The notes below the pieces were generated by a model. It did not search any database. It was not told where the DNA came from and was given only the letters and a program-made list of their open reading frames with translations. The position numbers were made by a program, and so were the translations under genes. This document shows, one piece after another, positions 44,322 to 52,557 of a stretch of 52,557 bases of DNA (its first letter is position 1; every line of letters begins with the position of its first letter). The stretch is from Cudoniella acicularis (lineage: Eukaryota; Ascomycota; Leotiomycetes; Helotiales; Helotiaceae): the NCBI GenBank assembly GCA_013054445.1, contig JAAMPI010000198.1, positions 1 through 52,557 of the forward strand, written 5' to 3'.

Positions 44322-46177
44322 ATGGTGGAAGAAACAGTTCCAGCAGTTAATGGGACGACGAAAACAAATGGGCTTCATAGCAATGGAGTTACCGATACTG
44401 CAGGGGCCGGTATATCTTCGAAATTAAAACGGTATCCAGAAACAGGAATCTCAGTTCTTATCGTCGGAGCAGGAATCGGCGGGTTAACATGCGCAATGGA
44501 ATGCTGGCGAAAAGGGCACACAGTGCAAATTTTAGAGCGAAGTCCTGGACCAATTTACACCGGTATGATTTCACAACTCCAATCTTCCCCCAAATACTGA
44601 TTTCAATTCAAACACAGGAGACAACCTCACCATCCAACCTAGCGCTTTCTCCATCTTCCGCCACTGGCCAGACTTCAGCAAAGACATCGAAGCCGAACAA
44701 TACGACTGCTGGATGACCTACAAACGACACAATGGGACACACATCTACGGCCCGAGCCCACCCATGTTCAACGACCCTGAAAACATCTCTGGTCGGAAAG
44801 GTCCCTACGTCGCATTCATGCAAAGCCGGATCAAATTCTACAGATCGCTGATTCGGCAAGTTGAACGACTCGGTATAGAGATTGAGTTTGGGAGTTTGGT
44901 TGTGGAGTATTATGAGGATGCGGAGAGGGGAGTTGGTGGCGTAGTGCTTGAAGGTGGAGAGAAGAGGGAGGCAGATGTAGTAGTTGGTGCGGATGGGATT
45001 AAAGCTCTTTCGGGGAAGATCGTTGAGGGGGAAGGTGCGCTACCGCCGAAGGAGTCGGGGATGGCCGTTTATAGGTGTTCGTATCCAGTGGAATATGCTC
45101 TTGCGGATCCAGTTGTCAAGGAACAATGGAAGTTCCAAGAGGGGGATCGTCCGATTTGGGAGTTTTGGCTTGGGTAAGTTCGTGTTCCCTCCTCATGTTT
45201 GGTCCCCAAGCTGTTGTTGGGATGTAGGAACTGATCGGTATTTTTCGTAGAGCTGGGTTGCACGTACTCGTCGTTCTCACGGATGATATTGCTCTTTGGG
45301 GGTTGACACATCAGGTATGCCAGATATTCGGTTCTCCTCATTTTATTCTTTTCAGAACGTTTCACTTCTCTCCAAACTCTTCACATCTTTTTCGCTGGGT
45401 TCATCCCTAACTTTTCCCCACAGGATAACGCCTCAGCAGCCGAGTCCTGGACACCAGATGTCGATCCCCTAGAAGTCGTCCGCGCCATGGAACGCGAAGC
45501 ACCTGGTTGGCACCCCTCTCTGTCCGCCCTCATGAACACCGCCCCAAAAGGAAGTATCGTCCACTGGAAACTAATGTGGCGCGATCTTCGAGAAAAGTGG
45601 ACTTCACCCGGTGGTCGAGCAGTGCAGCTCGGCGATAGCGCTCATTCTTTCTTGCCAACTTCAGGAAATGGTGCTAGCCAGGCGATTGAGGATGCCACGA
45701 CTCTGGCTACGTGTTTGCAGTTAGGAGGCAGAAGTGGCGTGGGAATTTCGACGAAGGTTTATAATACATTGCGGTTAGTTCCTTCACCTTTTGCTACTTG
45801 AAACGTCCTCATCTTTGTTCATTCTTTTGCTGGTCTGATATGATTTATCTAGATACAACCGCGTATCATGCGCCCAAAAAATGTCCTTCGTCAACTCACA
45901 GATAAAACAACAAACAGACTGGTCCGCTGTTTCCAAAAACCCAAAACTGATACGCACTCGCTTCCCTCGTTGGATATACCAGCATGATCCAGAAGCATAC
46001 GCGTACGAAAAGTTCGGTCTGGCGTTTAATCATGTGGTGAGTGGTGGGGAGGCTGAGTTCAAAAATGAGAATTTCCCCAAGGGTCATGTATTCAGACCGT
46101 GGACTATTGAGGAGGTGAAAAGGGAGATCAGTGAGGGTAAGAGCGTGGAGAGTTTATTGGATGGCGACTGGTCATGA
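44322..46177 (+). CDS. FAD-dependent monooxygenase (salicylate hydroxylase type)
   Basis: Five exons (44322-44562, 44618-45173, 45251-45314, 45424-45773, 45853-46177) encode 511 residues. The ATG at 44322 ([11 protein letters not shown]) is the first in frame; three codons earlier is only TTG. FAD-binding motifs are [10 protein letters not shown] (GxGxxG, about residue 50), the acidic strand end [15 protein letters not shown] (DG motif) and [27 protein letters not shown] sequence (GD motif). These define group A flavoprotein hydroxylases that use NAD(P)H and O2 to hydroxylate aromatic rings. It is head-to-head with a non-reducing polyketide synthase, so a role in oxidising its aromatic product is likely but inferred. 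There is no membrane segment and all introns are in phase. No lesion was found. Confidence 0.92.
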
Positions 46178-47065
46178 GTACTTTTATACTTTCGATAGTT
46201 GGACTTTCAATATCGCGATATAGTCCAACACACTTGGATCATCTCTGCTAGTGTTGGAAAATATGAAAATGAAAATAAATTGAACTTAATCTAGTGAATT
46301 ATTTCATAATAATTCTCCAAAAATTAGCACTTTTCAATTGGCAGCGGTTTAATAATTTTCAAGTGTTTGGTGCGACTTCTCGATCCTAAGCGCATCACAG
46401 TCAACGAGATAATCAAGCCTACAATAACACTATGTCTATAAAATAATAAATATGTAAATGTAATGCAATTGTAGAATTTTCTTTCAAAAAAAGTTGAGTG
46501 GAGTATATAAATTGATTTATACTAAGTCGCAAAGGTTTGTTCCGAATAGTTTAAGAAAAAAACCAAAAATATATTTTTTGTAATTAAAATAAGACATATC
46601 AAAGGGTTTGATCCTTTTCTAGTTCTTCTAGAGAAGCATTTTTAATAATTATCGCGACTTTAACGTCCTTAAATTTTCAAGTGTCGTGGCAGAGTTCTAG
46701 GGAAACCCCGCCCGGCTTGCGAAGTTACTTCTTCGGTGAATTTGGACACCTTAAATTATGCGTGAATAACATTCCTTATTGACAGTTACTAAAAACACTT
46801 TCCCAAAATATTCTACTTCCGCCTTTCTTGCCTCTCCATTTATTTATTAAAACATTTCGGTGAAGGTGAATACTCATACCGTAACCCCGCGAGCGGCACA
46901 GCACCGCCACGTGACGTTGGAGGGGTTGCTGCCTTCCAGCCAGTCAGTCTTCTATGCATATCTTGTTTTCTTCACAATAAAACCTCCCTCAAAACTCAAC
47001 AACACAACGCCTACTCCTTAATCGTGAGAATAACAAGCCTTACTGAATTATTGATTGAGATCCCA
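46178..47065. other. Intergenic, AT-rich
   Basis: No gene recognised. 'ttttcaagtg' occurs twice (about 46357 and 46674), perhaps by chance. 'cacgtgac' at about 46908 is an E-box-like site upstream of the F-box-like pseudogene. Confidence 0.45.
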
Positions 47066-48416
47066 ATGCAACAACCCAAGGATCTCTGTGCCCTTGGCCA
47101 CCCCACGGCACAGTTACCCCGCATCTCAGACGAACGTAGCAGAAGCACACTCGAAAGCCTCCCTGGAGAGCTCAAAACACAAATCCTCCAACGATCCCAC
47201 GCTATATCAGATCTAAAATCCCTCGTCCACTCTTCCCCCCTCTACCACTCCATCTACCTCTCACAACGTCCTTCCATCCTCCATCACGTCCTAGAATACC
47301 AACATGGACCCTCCGGTCTAGCCAAATCCCTCGCCGTGATCAAAATCAACGGCAGAAGTGATTGGTTCCCCCAAACCCCATAATTCCTCACCAAGTACGA
47401 AGAAGACATCAATTTATTTGCCACTCGAACTATTAGTCTACAACACCTGATCTCAGTCATACACCTCGAAGCAGCCATCGAAACCGCGACGCAAGAATTC
47501 CTTCTTGCAATTATATCCAGACATCCCTTAACGGGACAAGCTATCCCTCCCTTAGATATGATAAGGATAAGGAGAACCTCTCACCGACACCCAACGAACG
47601 GCGCCGCATCCGGCGCGCAATCCACAATTTCGAACTCGGCACCTTCCGCACTCGACAAACGAGACCCCTCATACAAAGGTATGAAGACACCCGTCACCTC
47701 GAAGCAGCCAGCATGGTACACTTCTTCCACGCCCTCGACTCCTGAAAACTCGAAGAGCTTTATTGCATCTACAATTTCCTAACCCGTTTCTACGACCGCT
47801 TTCTCGATTTACACCGCGAGGAGATGCGCATCGTGTTTAAGGGGCTGGCGAGCAAGGAGGAAGAAGAAGTAGGTCATGAAGGGGAGTTTTTATTAAGACA
47901 TAAGCATATAGATTTTGGCAGCGTGATAGCGAACCTGAGGGGTTAGGGCGTGAGGTTCCTGTCTTTTATGTGTAGAACGGAAATGGTGGGGATATAGAGG
48001 AGAGGATTCAGTCGTGTTTGGGGGTGTCGTCTTGTGTGAAGGGGCCTGGGTTGGGGAGGTGGCTTCGTTTTAGCCGTGACAATCTCCGGCGGTATTCGGC
48101 TGAGAAGAGTTTCAACGGAGACGAAGACGAATTTGCGCCAAATAGTGCGTGGATGTGGAGAGGCTGTGTGCAGGGAGAGCCGCAAAGTGAGTTTGCGGAT
48201 TCGTTTAGATCGTGGGGGTATGTAATGTGGGATGAGGAGAGATTGAGTAAGATGGGGATTTTGAGTGATGATAAGGGGATGTATGACTGTTTTCATGGTC
48301 CTTTGAAGCGGGATGGTCTGGGGTTGCGTACACGGCTGTGTACCTGCACGAGTCAGACGCTTGAAGGCCTGCAGAAGCCGGAGGGAGAACATCGCAAGTT
48401 TGAGTGTATGTATTGA
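47066..48416 (+). pseudogene. F-box-like protein pseudogene
   Basis: From ATG 47066 (MQQPKDLCALGHPT) the frame enters LESLPGELKTQILQ, then SDLKSLVHSSPLYHSIYLSQ, the pattern of a family of ascomycete F-box-like proteins. The reading is broken: TAA at 47381-47383 (in WFPQTP*FLTKYEEDINL), a frame change near 47555, TGA at about 47743 (ALDS*KLEELYCIYNFL, probably Trp), TAG at about 47944 (NLRG*GVRFL) and a further frame change before the last open stretch from 48018 (SRDNLRRYSAEKSFNG, FADSFRSWGYVMWDEERL). The protein-like text continues across all breaks, so this is a full-length gene that has decayed in place. Function of the family is not known; F-box proteins often select substrates for ubiquitination. 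Confidence 0.65.
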
Positions 48417-48750
48417 TACTACTGGCTTGTGGGCATCTGAATTTAGTATATATATCCTAAATGGTTGTTTTTACCTACGTACAATGACTAACTCCAACCA
48501 AAATATATCGTTAATCCCGCACACCGGCCATAAGAACCATAAGAAATCGTTAATAGCTAATACTGACTACTTTTATATAAACCTCCCCTACCCTTTATAG
48601 AGTAGAAAAGCAATTAATTATACTTTATGAATATTCTAAAAGATCGTTCTAATAGTGTTTTCAAGGTGTTCTTGGTGTGCTGCGCATAGGGGCTTTTAGT
48701 GTGCTTCGGCTTAGGCAGGCACTAAATTATAACGTATAGACTCTGGAATT
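48417..48750. other. Spacer between two pseudogenes
   Basis: AT-rich with no reading frame. It is where the 5' exons of TRS23 would be expected, and none is seen. Confidence 0.5.
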
Positions 48751-49068
48751 CAGCGTGCCCCTGCCCCTAACGAGCCCGTCCCCCCACCGTCCTCTGTCCC
48801 CTCAGTACGCCCCGATCCTCCCTCCGGCATCGAAGTCCTCGAAACCGAAAACTTCCGCCTGCAATGTTTCTCTACCTTAACAGGAACGAAGTTTTTGCTG
48901 TTTACGGAACCGCAGCAGCAGAATATCGACAGGATTATGGCGAGGATATATGAGTTGTATGCGGATTATGTGATGAAGAATCCGTTTTATAGTTTGGAGA
49001 TGCCAGTTAGGTGTGAGGGGTGGGAGAGGAGGTTGGTGAGGGAGATTAGGGGGGTTAATAGTCGATGA
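48751..49068 (+). pseudogene. TRS23: Orphan 3' exon of TRAPP subunit TRS23 (TRAPPC4/sybindin)
   Basis: The frame from 48751 reads APAPNEPVPPP, then SGIEVLETENFRLQCFSTLT, GTKFLLFTEP, RIMARIYELYADYVMKNPFY and SLEMPVRC, ending at TGA 49066-49068. This is the conserved C-terminal half of the sybindin-like TRAPP subunit, which helps TRAPP activate the Rab GTPase Ypt1 in ER-Golgi traffic. The longin-like N-terminal half (about 90-100 residues) is absent upstream: in-frame TAA at about 48730 and no exon-like sequence in the preceding 330 bp. The frame itself is undamaged, so the truncation may be a recent segmental duplication, an assembly break or a distant 5' exon. A functional copy is expected elsewhere because TRS23 is essential in yeast. 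Confidence 0.75.
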
Positions 49069-49503
49069 GAGGAGAGGAGGTAATTAGGGAAATTGAGATT
49101 AGGGAATAGGACCCTGGAAGTTTGAAAGGGAATCCTCGGGGGAACATAGGATAGGTTATGGAGGAAATAGGAATGGGCTTCCCGAGAGCTTGTACGACTT
49201 GTCTTTTGGAGAAGGTTATGGAGGATGTTAACCGGGGGCTGGATCAAGAGATCTGGTTCGACTGACACGCGCAGAGAAGTATCAGGATGAGAGCTAAGAC
49301 AGACAGGCAAAGTACATTGTCAAATGTCAGTTTAAGGACATTTGAGTCTCGAAAAGGGTTTAGAAGCAGACGATACCCATAGATGAATCCAGACCTGTTC
49401 ACGCAGTATAGAAGCGCATAAGCATGTTCAAAGTCTATGACCGTTATGGCACATCTATTGGTACATCCCAACGCCATCAGCAATGCTATGCCGCAACGCC
49501 TGC
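49069..49503. other. Intergenic
   Basis: 3' flanks of the TRS23 fragment (plus) and RPN10 (minus). Purine-rich on the plus strand to about 49180. No gene supported. Confidence 0.45.
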
Positions 49504-50449
49504 CTATGCCAAATCCATTTTATCATCATCCTTTCCATCTGCCTTGTCATCCTTTGACCCACTTGCCTCCCCATCCTTATTCAGTAGTGGCTGCGCAGCC
49601 TCATCTTCTTCCTTAATCTCAGGCAGTGCAGCCTTGGCCTCTGCTTCGGCCTTCTCCTTATTCTGCTTCTCAACTCTTGCCTTCTCCTCCTCCATACTCA
49701 TCCGCAATGCAAGAGCCAACTCGGGATCCACACTTGGGTCGATACCAAACTCAAATCCTCCGCTCTCACCACCTTCAGCTCCACCGCCCATACCACCGCC
49801 TCCACTAGATGCATCACCGTTTAGTATGGGGCTTGTAACGAGTTGATCGCTAAGCAATCCAGGTCCTGGGGGAATAATGGCCAAATGTGATGCGTCACCG
49901 CTCTTGACATTCTCGTTGAAGGCTGTTAACTTTTTCGTGGTATCGTCGTCCAGTTCGCCAAATGCTACGAAATCGATGGAGACGGTGCTTTTCTTCATCT
50001 TTTTGGCGAGCTTGACAAGAGTTTTTTCATCTTCGGAAACGGGGCTGCAGGTGAAAACAATGATACGTTGGCGTTGTGATTTATTTTGTCGATGTTTGAG
50101 TGCAAGCTGATATTCCCATTAGCGCTGAATCCATGGACGCAGAATATGTACCACTTACACCAGCAATCTGAATACCGGTGGCCAGATGGCTTCCTCCTCT
50201 GATCTTTGACTTTGTGCGATGTAAACCCTCCAATATCTTTCCATGGTCCGTTGTCAGTGTAACCAGTACCTCTGGACCTTTGCCTCCCATGCTCATCAGC
50301 CCAACAGACGATTCGGGGTTGCCTTGTGTGATGGCAGAGAAGATGAGTGATACGGCGTCGGATTGTGCTTCAAATCTTGTGGGTGTGTAGTCTCCATTTC
50401 TGCTGCTTTCGCTGTTGTCCACCACCACCATCACTGCTTCGAGGACCAT
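49504..50449 (-). CDS. RPN10: 26S proteasome regulatory subunit RPN10
   Basis: Exon 1 (50449-50159) and exon 2 (50106-49504), joined over a 52-nt intron, encode 297 residues. The N-terminal von Willebrand A domain starts MVLEAVMVVVDNSESSRNGD, and contains TRFEAQSDAV, GLMSMGGKGPEVLVTLT and, across the intron, IQIAG|LALKHRQNKSQ and RIIVFTCSPVSEDEK. After it comes a Gly-rich linker and one ubiquitin-interacting motif (DPELALALRMSMEEE, about residues 205-220), then an acidic/Lys-rich tail. RPN10 sits in the 19S particle and binds polyubiquitin chains through this motif. It has the usual length for ascomycetes and no lesion. It is divergent from the borealin-like gene. Confidence 0.96.
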
Positions 50450-50869
50450 CTTGGATGCGATGCCTCAGCTCGAGGTCTCGGGATGTTTGGAGAATAGGGC
50501 AGGAGCTGCAGATCGAAGACGCTGATAGATGGAAGGTGAGGTGGAGTTGTGAGGTTGTGATTGATGTTTTGTGAATCGCTCGTGATGTTCAAGGTAGCTA
50601 TGGCTGCGCGTACTTGGTCTTGATGGCCCCTGTAGCTTCACTGGTGCTTGGTGCCTTGTTGGGTCTAGCGTGGCCTTAGAGCGATGCGGCGACTTCAAGG
50701 TTTGTTTACTTTCCGACACAGCTTCCCCAGAGCATCTTCCAGCGACCAAGGATAACTTCATTCGAATTCGAAAAAAATCCGCATTGTTCACAAAAAGATT
50801 CGCATTGCATAATCTCTACGTCTCAATCCTCACCCAAAATCAACCTCAACCTTTCGAAACGCCAACAAC
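50450..50869. promoter_or_regulatory. Shared divergent promoter, RPN10 and borealin-like gene
   Basis: 420 bp between two start codons. The sequence shows 'ggtggag', 'tggtgcttggtgccttg' style direct words but I could not find a clear proteasome-associated control element (GGTGGCAAA) on either strand. Pyrimidine/AC-rich leader just before 50870. Confidence 0.4.
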
Positions 50870-52060
50870 ATGGCACCGACGCGATCCAAAAAGCGCAAGT
50901 CGACTGAATCAACAACCAGCTCTGTTGATATGCAAGGCTTTCCGGTTCCTTCAACGATGGTACCAACAAAATCGCGGAGTCCGATTGGGACACCAACCCA
51001 GAAAAGCCCCATAAAGAAGGCAAGGATGGGGATCACATTGGGCCAAAAACAGGCTCTGATAGATAACTTACAACTTGAAGGTAAGATATCTTGATATCAA
51101 CGCGTGAGAAACTCTGCTGACATCTGAGCCAGTTACGGAAAGAGCAAGAAAGCTTCGAGCGCAATATATGCTTCAAGCACAAGGTCTTCGGTCGCGTATT
51201 GAAATGCGTGTCAATCGAATTCCAATGGCACTTCGACGGGCGAATATGGGAGAGTTACTCTTAAAGTACAACGAAATGACTGCAAAGAATGCTCACCGAA
51301 GCCCTGAACGACCAAGAATTACCAAATCACCCTCCAAGAATCGCGTACAGGATATCCAAGAACAATCACGCGCCAGCCCCTCACCACAAAGACCAAAGAA
51401 ACGTCTCAGGTACGTTTTCTATCAACCTCTGGTGGTGGGCAAGCTAACAAGTTTAGTGACGAAATCTCATCTGCCGACAAGGAGAATGAGGATATTGAAA
51501 ACCCGAAGAAACGAGCTCGAGGACCTGCCCCGCCAGTCCGCACCGCATCTAGAGGACAATTACAACCATCACAAGTCCTATCACCACGATCCGCAAATTC
51601 ACGAACCTTACCGCGTTCGCCAGTTCGACCAGCTGGACCTCCAGCAAAATCGGCTCTGGCACGTCCTTTATCACCACTAAAGCCAAAGGCACCAATTCCA
51701 TCGGGAGGTACAGCATCTATACTTACAAATATGGTCGAAAAGGCCAAATCAACAAGAGGAGCTGCTACACGAAAAGCAACGGAGACGAAGGCAACAACAG
51801 CAGGAGCAGGACGGGGAAGGAGAGCTGCGGCGCCAACACCAGCGCCAAGAGCTGGGAGAGGAAGGGCCAGTACCATTAGCGACTTGAGTGATTCGAGTAA
51901 TACCACAGTTGTGAGGAAACCTGTCGCGAAAAAGGAACCTGCCAAGAGGACAATTATGAGTACATTGAAAGGAATGGGAGCGGGTGCCACTAAGAAAGTC
52001 CCTGCTGCGAAGCCAGCTTCTGCTCCTACAGGGACACGGGTTTTGAGGAAAAGGAACTGA
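50870..52060 (+). CDS. Borealin-like chromosomal passenger protein
   Basis: Three exons (50870-51080, 51133-51409, 51457-52060) encode 363 residues. After a basic Ser/Thr-rich start (MAPTRSKKRKSTESTTSS) comes the borealin/Nbl1 N-terminal helix: ARMGITLGQKQALIDNLQLE, RARKLRAQYMLQAQGLRSRI and MRVNRIPMALRRANMGELLL. This helix packs with survivin and INCENP homologues in the chromosomal passenger complex, which brings Aurora kinase to centromeres and the spindle midzone. The rest is long, disordered, and rich in Pro, Arg, Ala and Ser-Pro sites (likely CDK targets), longer than the 73-residue yeast Nbl1 but common in filamentous fungi. Exon phases are consistent. The family call rests on the N-terminal block only. 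Confidence 0.88.
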
Positions 52061-52206
52061 TAAAGGAATTGATTTTACATGATTGGAGTGGTGTACTGTT
52101 AGCGTTTGGCGTTCAAGGGGTTGTGGGAATCATGCAGAAATGTCATCAGAAACCATCACTAATATTCATATCCATTCCTCCCAAACGTGAAATGCCACCA
52201 AGCCAA

Positions 52207-52557
52207 CTAACCCCCCGCCCCCGTATCCTTCTTCTTCTTCTTATCCTCAATACACTCAATATTATCCTCGGGAATAACCTCATACTTCTCTAATAAAAAT
52301 TCCTCAATATCCTCACTCACATCACCCTGGACGACAATCTCCTCCCCACCACTGGCCACCTTACTCACACTGGCGCCCGTCGCGAACTTCTTCCCCAATT
52401 CCTTGGCCACCTTCTTATTATCGAGCCCAAACGCTTCTAATCCACTCACGGCAGTCACGTATTTCCGCTTGTTGCGCTCGACACGTTTTATGGTTACCTT
52501 TGAGGAGGCGATGGTTTGTGCGGCTTTTGCTTCGGCGGCTTCGGCTTTGAGGGCTTT
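52207..52557 (-). CDS. TMA22: Translation machinery-associated protein 22 (DENR homologue), partial
   Basis: The minus strand is open from the window edge to TAG/TAA at 52207: 116 residues of the C-terminal end of the protein. It shows the SUI1 domain of the DENR/Tma22 family: KVTIKRVERNKRKYVTAVSG, LEAFGLDNKKVAKELGKKFA and GASVSKVASGGEEIVVQGD, then the EKYEVIPEDNI end and a Lys/Asp tail. Tma22 works with Tma20 to recycle 40S subunits and in reinitiation. The N-terminal half lies outside the window. It is convergent with the borealin-like gene, with 146 bp between their stops. Confidence 0.93.
   Translation of the reverse strand, partial: KALKAEAAEAKAAQTIASSKVTIKRVERNKRKYVTAVSGLEAFGLDNKKVAKELGKKFATGASVSKVASGGEEIVVQGDVSEDIEEFLLEKYEVIPEDNIECIEDKKKKKDTGAGG

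Noticed and set aside
47943..48392. 149-aa Arg/Pro/Thr-rich minus ORF
   Set aside because: Antisense of the F-box-like pseudogene, whose protein-like text is on the plus strand.
51406..51990. 194-aa minus-strand ORF rich in Ala/Val/Gly
   Set aside because: Shadow of the borealin-like exon 3; the plus strand has the family helix and in-phase exons.

Overview
The window is nuclear DNA of a filamentous ascomycete. The clues are genes split by short (44-110 nt) GT-AG introns, ascomycete-only families, and transposon relics with C-to-T style nonsense changes typical of repeat-induced point mutation (RIP). The families suggest Leotiomycetes/Helotiales or a relative, but that placement is inference. 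Two undetermined bases (13226, 13242) show a draft assembly.

Layout. 0-6 kb: a degraded left edge with small ORF remnants and a CYP52-like cytochrome P450 pseudogene. 6-12.6 kb: housekeeping-type genes, namely a long disordered protein of unknown function, the mitochondrial cytochrome oxidase assembly factor COA6, the Golgi protein SYS1 and a phytanoyl-CoA-dioxygenase-like enzyme. 12.6-16 kb: a TA-rich gene desert with a RIP-damaged Fot1/pogo-type transposase. 16-29.3 kb: a secreted protein of unknown function; a 575-aa secreted LysM/hevein protein divergent from a large GH18 class V (subgroup C) chitinase; a truncated gene next to a possible solo LTR; an AA9-like lytic polysaccharide monooxygenase; a MITE with long terminal inverted repeats; and a small membrane protein. 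29.3-35.2 kb: a degenerate tandem repeat, then a secreted multi-module polysaccharide deacetylase. 35.3-46.2 kb: a small biosynthetic locus, a non-reducing polyketide synthase (SAT-KS-MAT-PT-ACP-ACP-TE) divergent from a FAD monooxygenase. 46.2-49.1 kb: a graveyard with an F-box-like pseudogene and an orphan 3' exon of the TRAPP subunit TRS23. 49.5-52.6 kb: conserved cell-biology genes, the proteasome subunit RPN10, a borealin-like protein and the C-terminal end of translation factor TMA22.

Two themes stand out. First, the 17.7-34.1 kb stretch groups secreted proteins that bind or modify chitin or related polysaccharide (LysM/hevein protein, GH18 chitinase, AA9-like LPMO, CE4 deacetylase). Second, decay is common. 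The P450, the chitinase C-terminus, the polyketide synthase, the F-box-like gene and several fragments carry frameshifts or stops, and most stops look like C-to-T (or G-to-A) changes. Single-base lesions in homopolymers (polyketide synthase, SYS1 tail) could also be sequencing errors. Exon boundaries below were worked out by hand from splice signals and reading-frame continuity, and no database search was possible.
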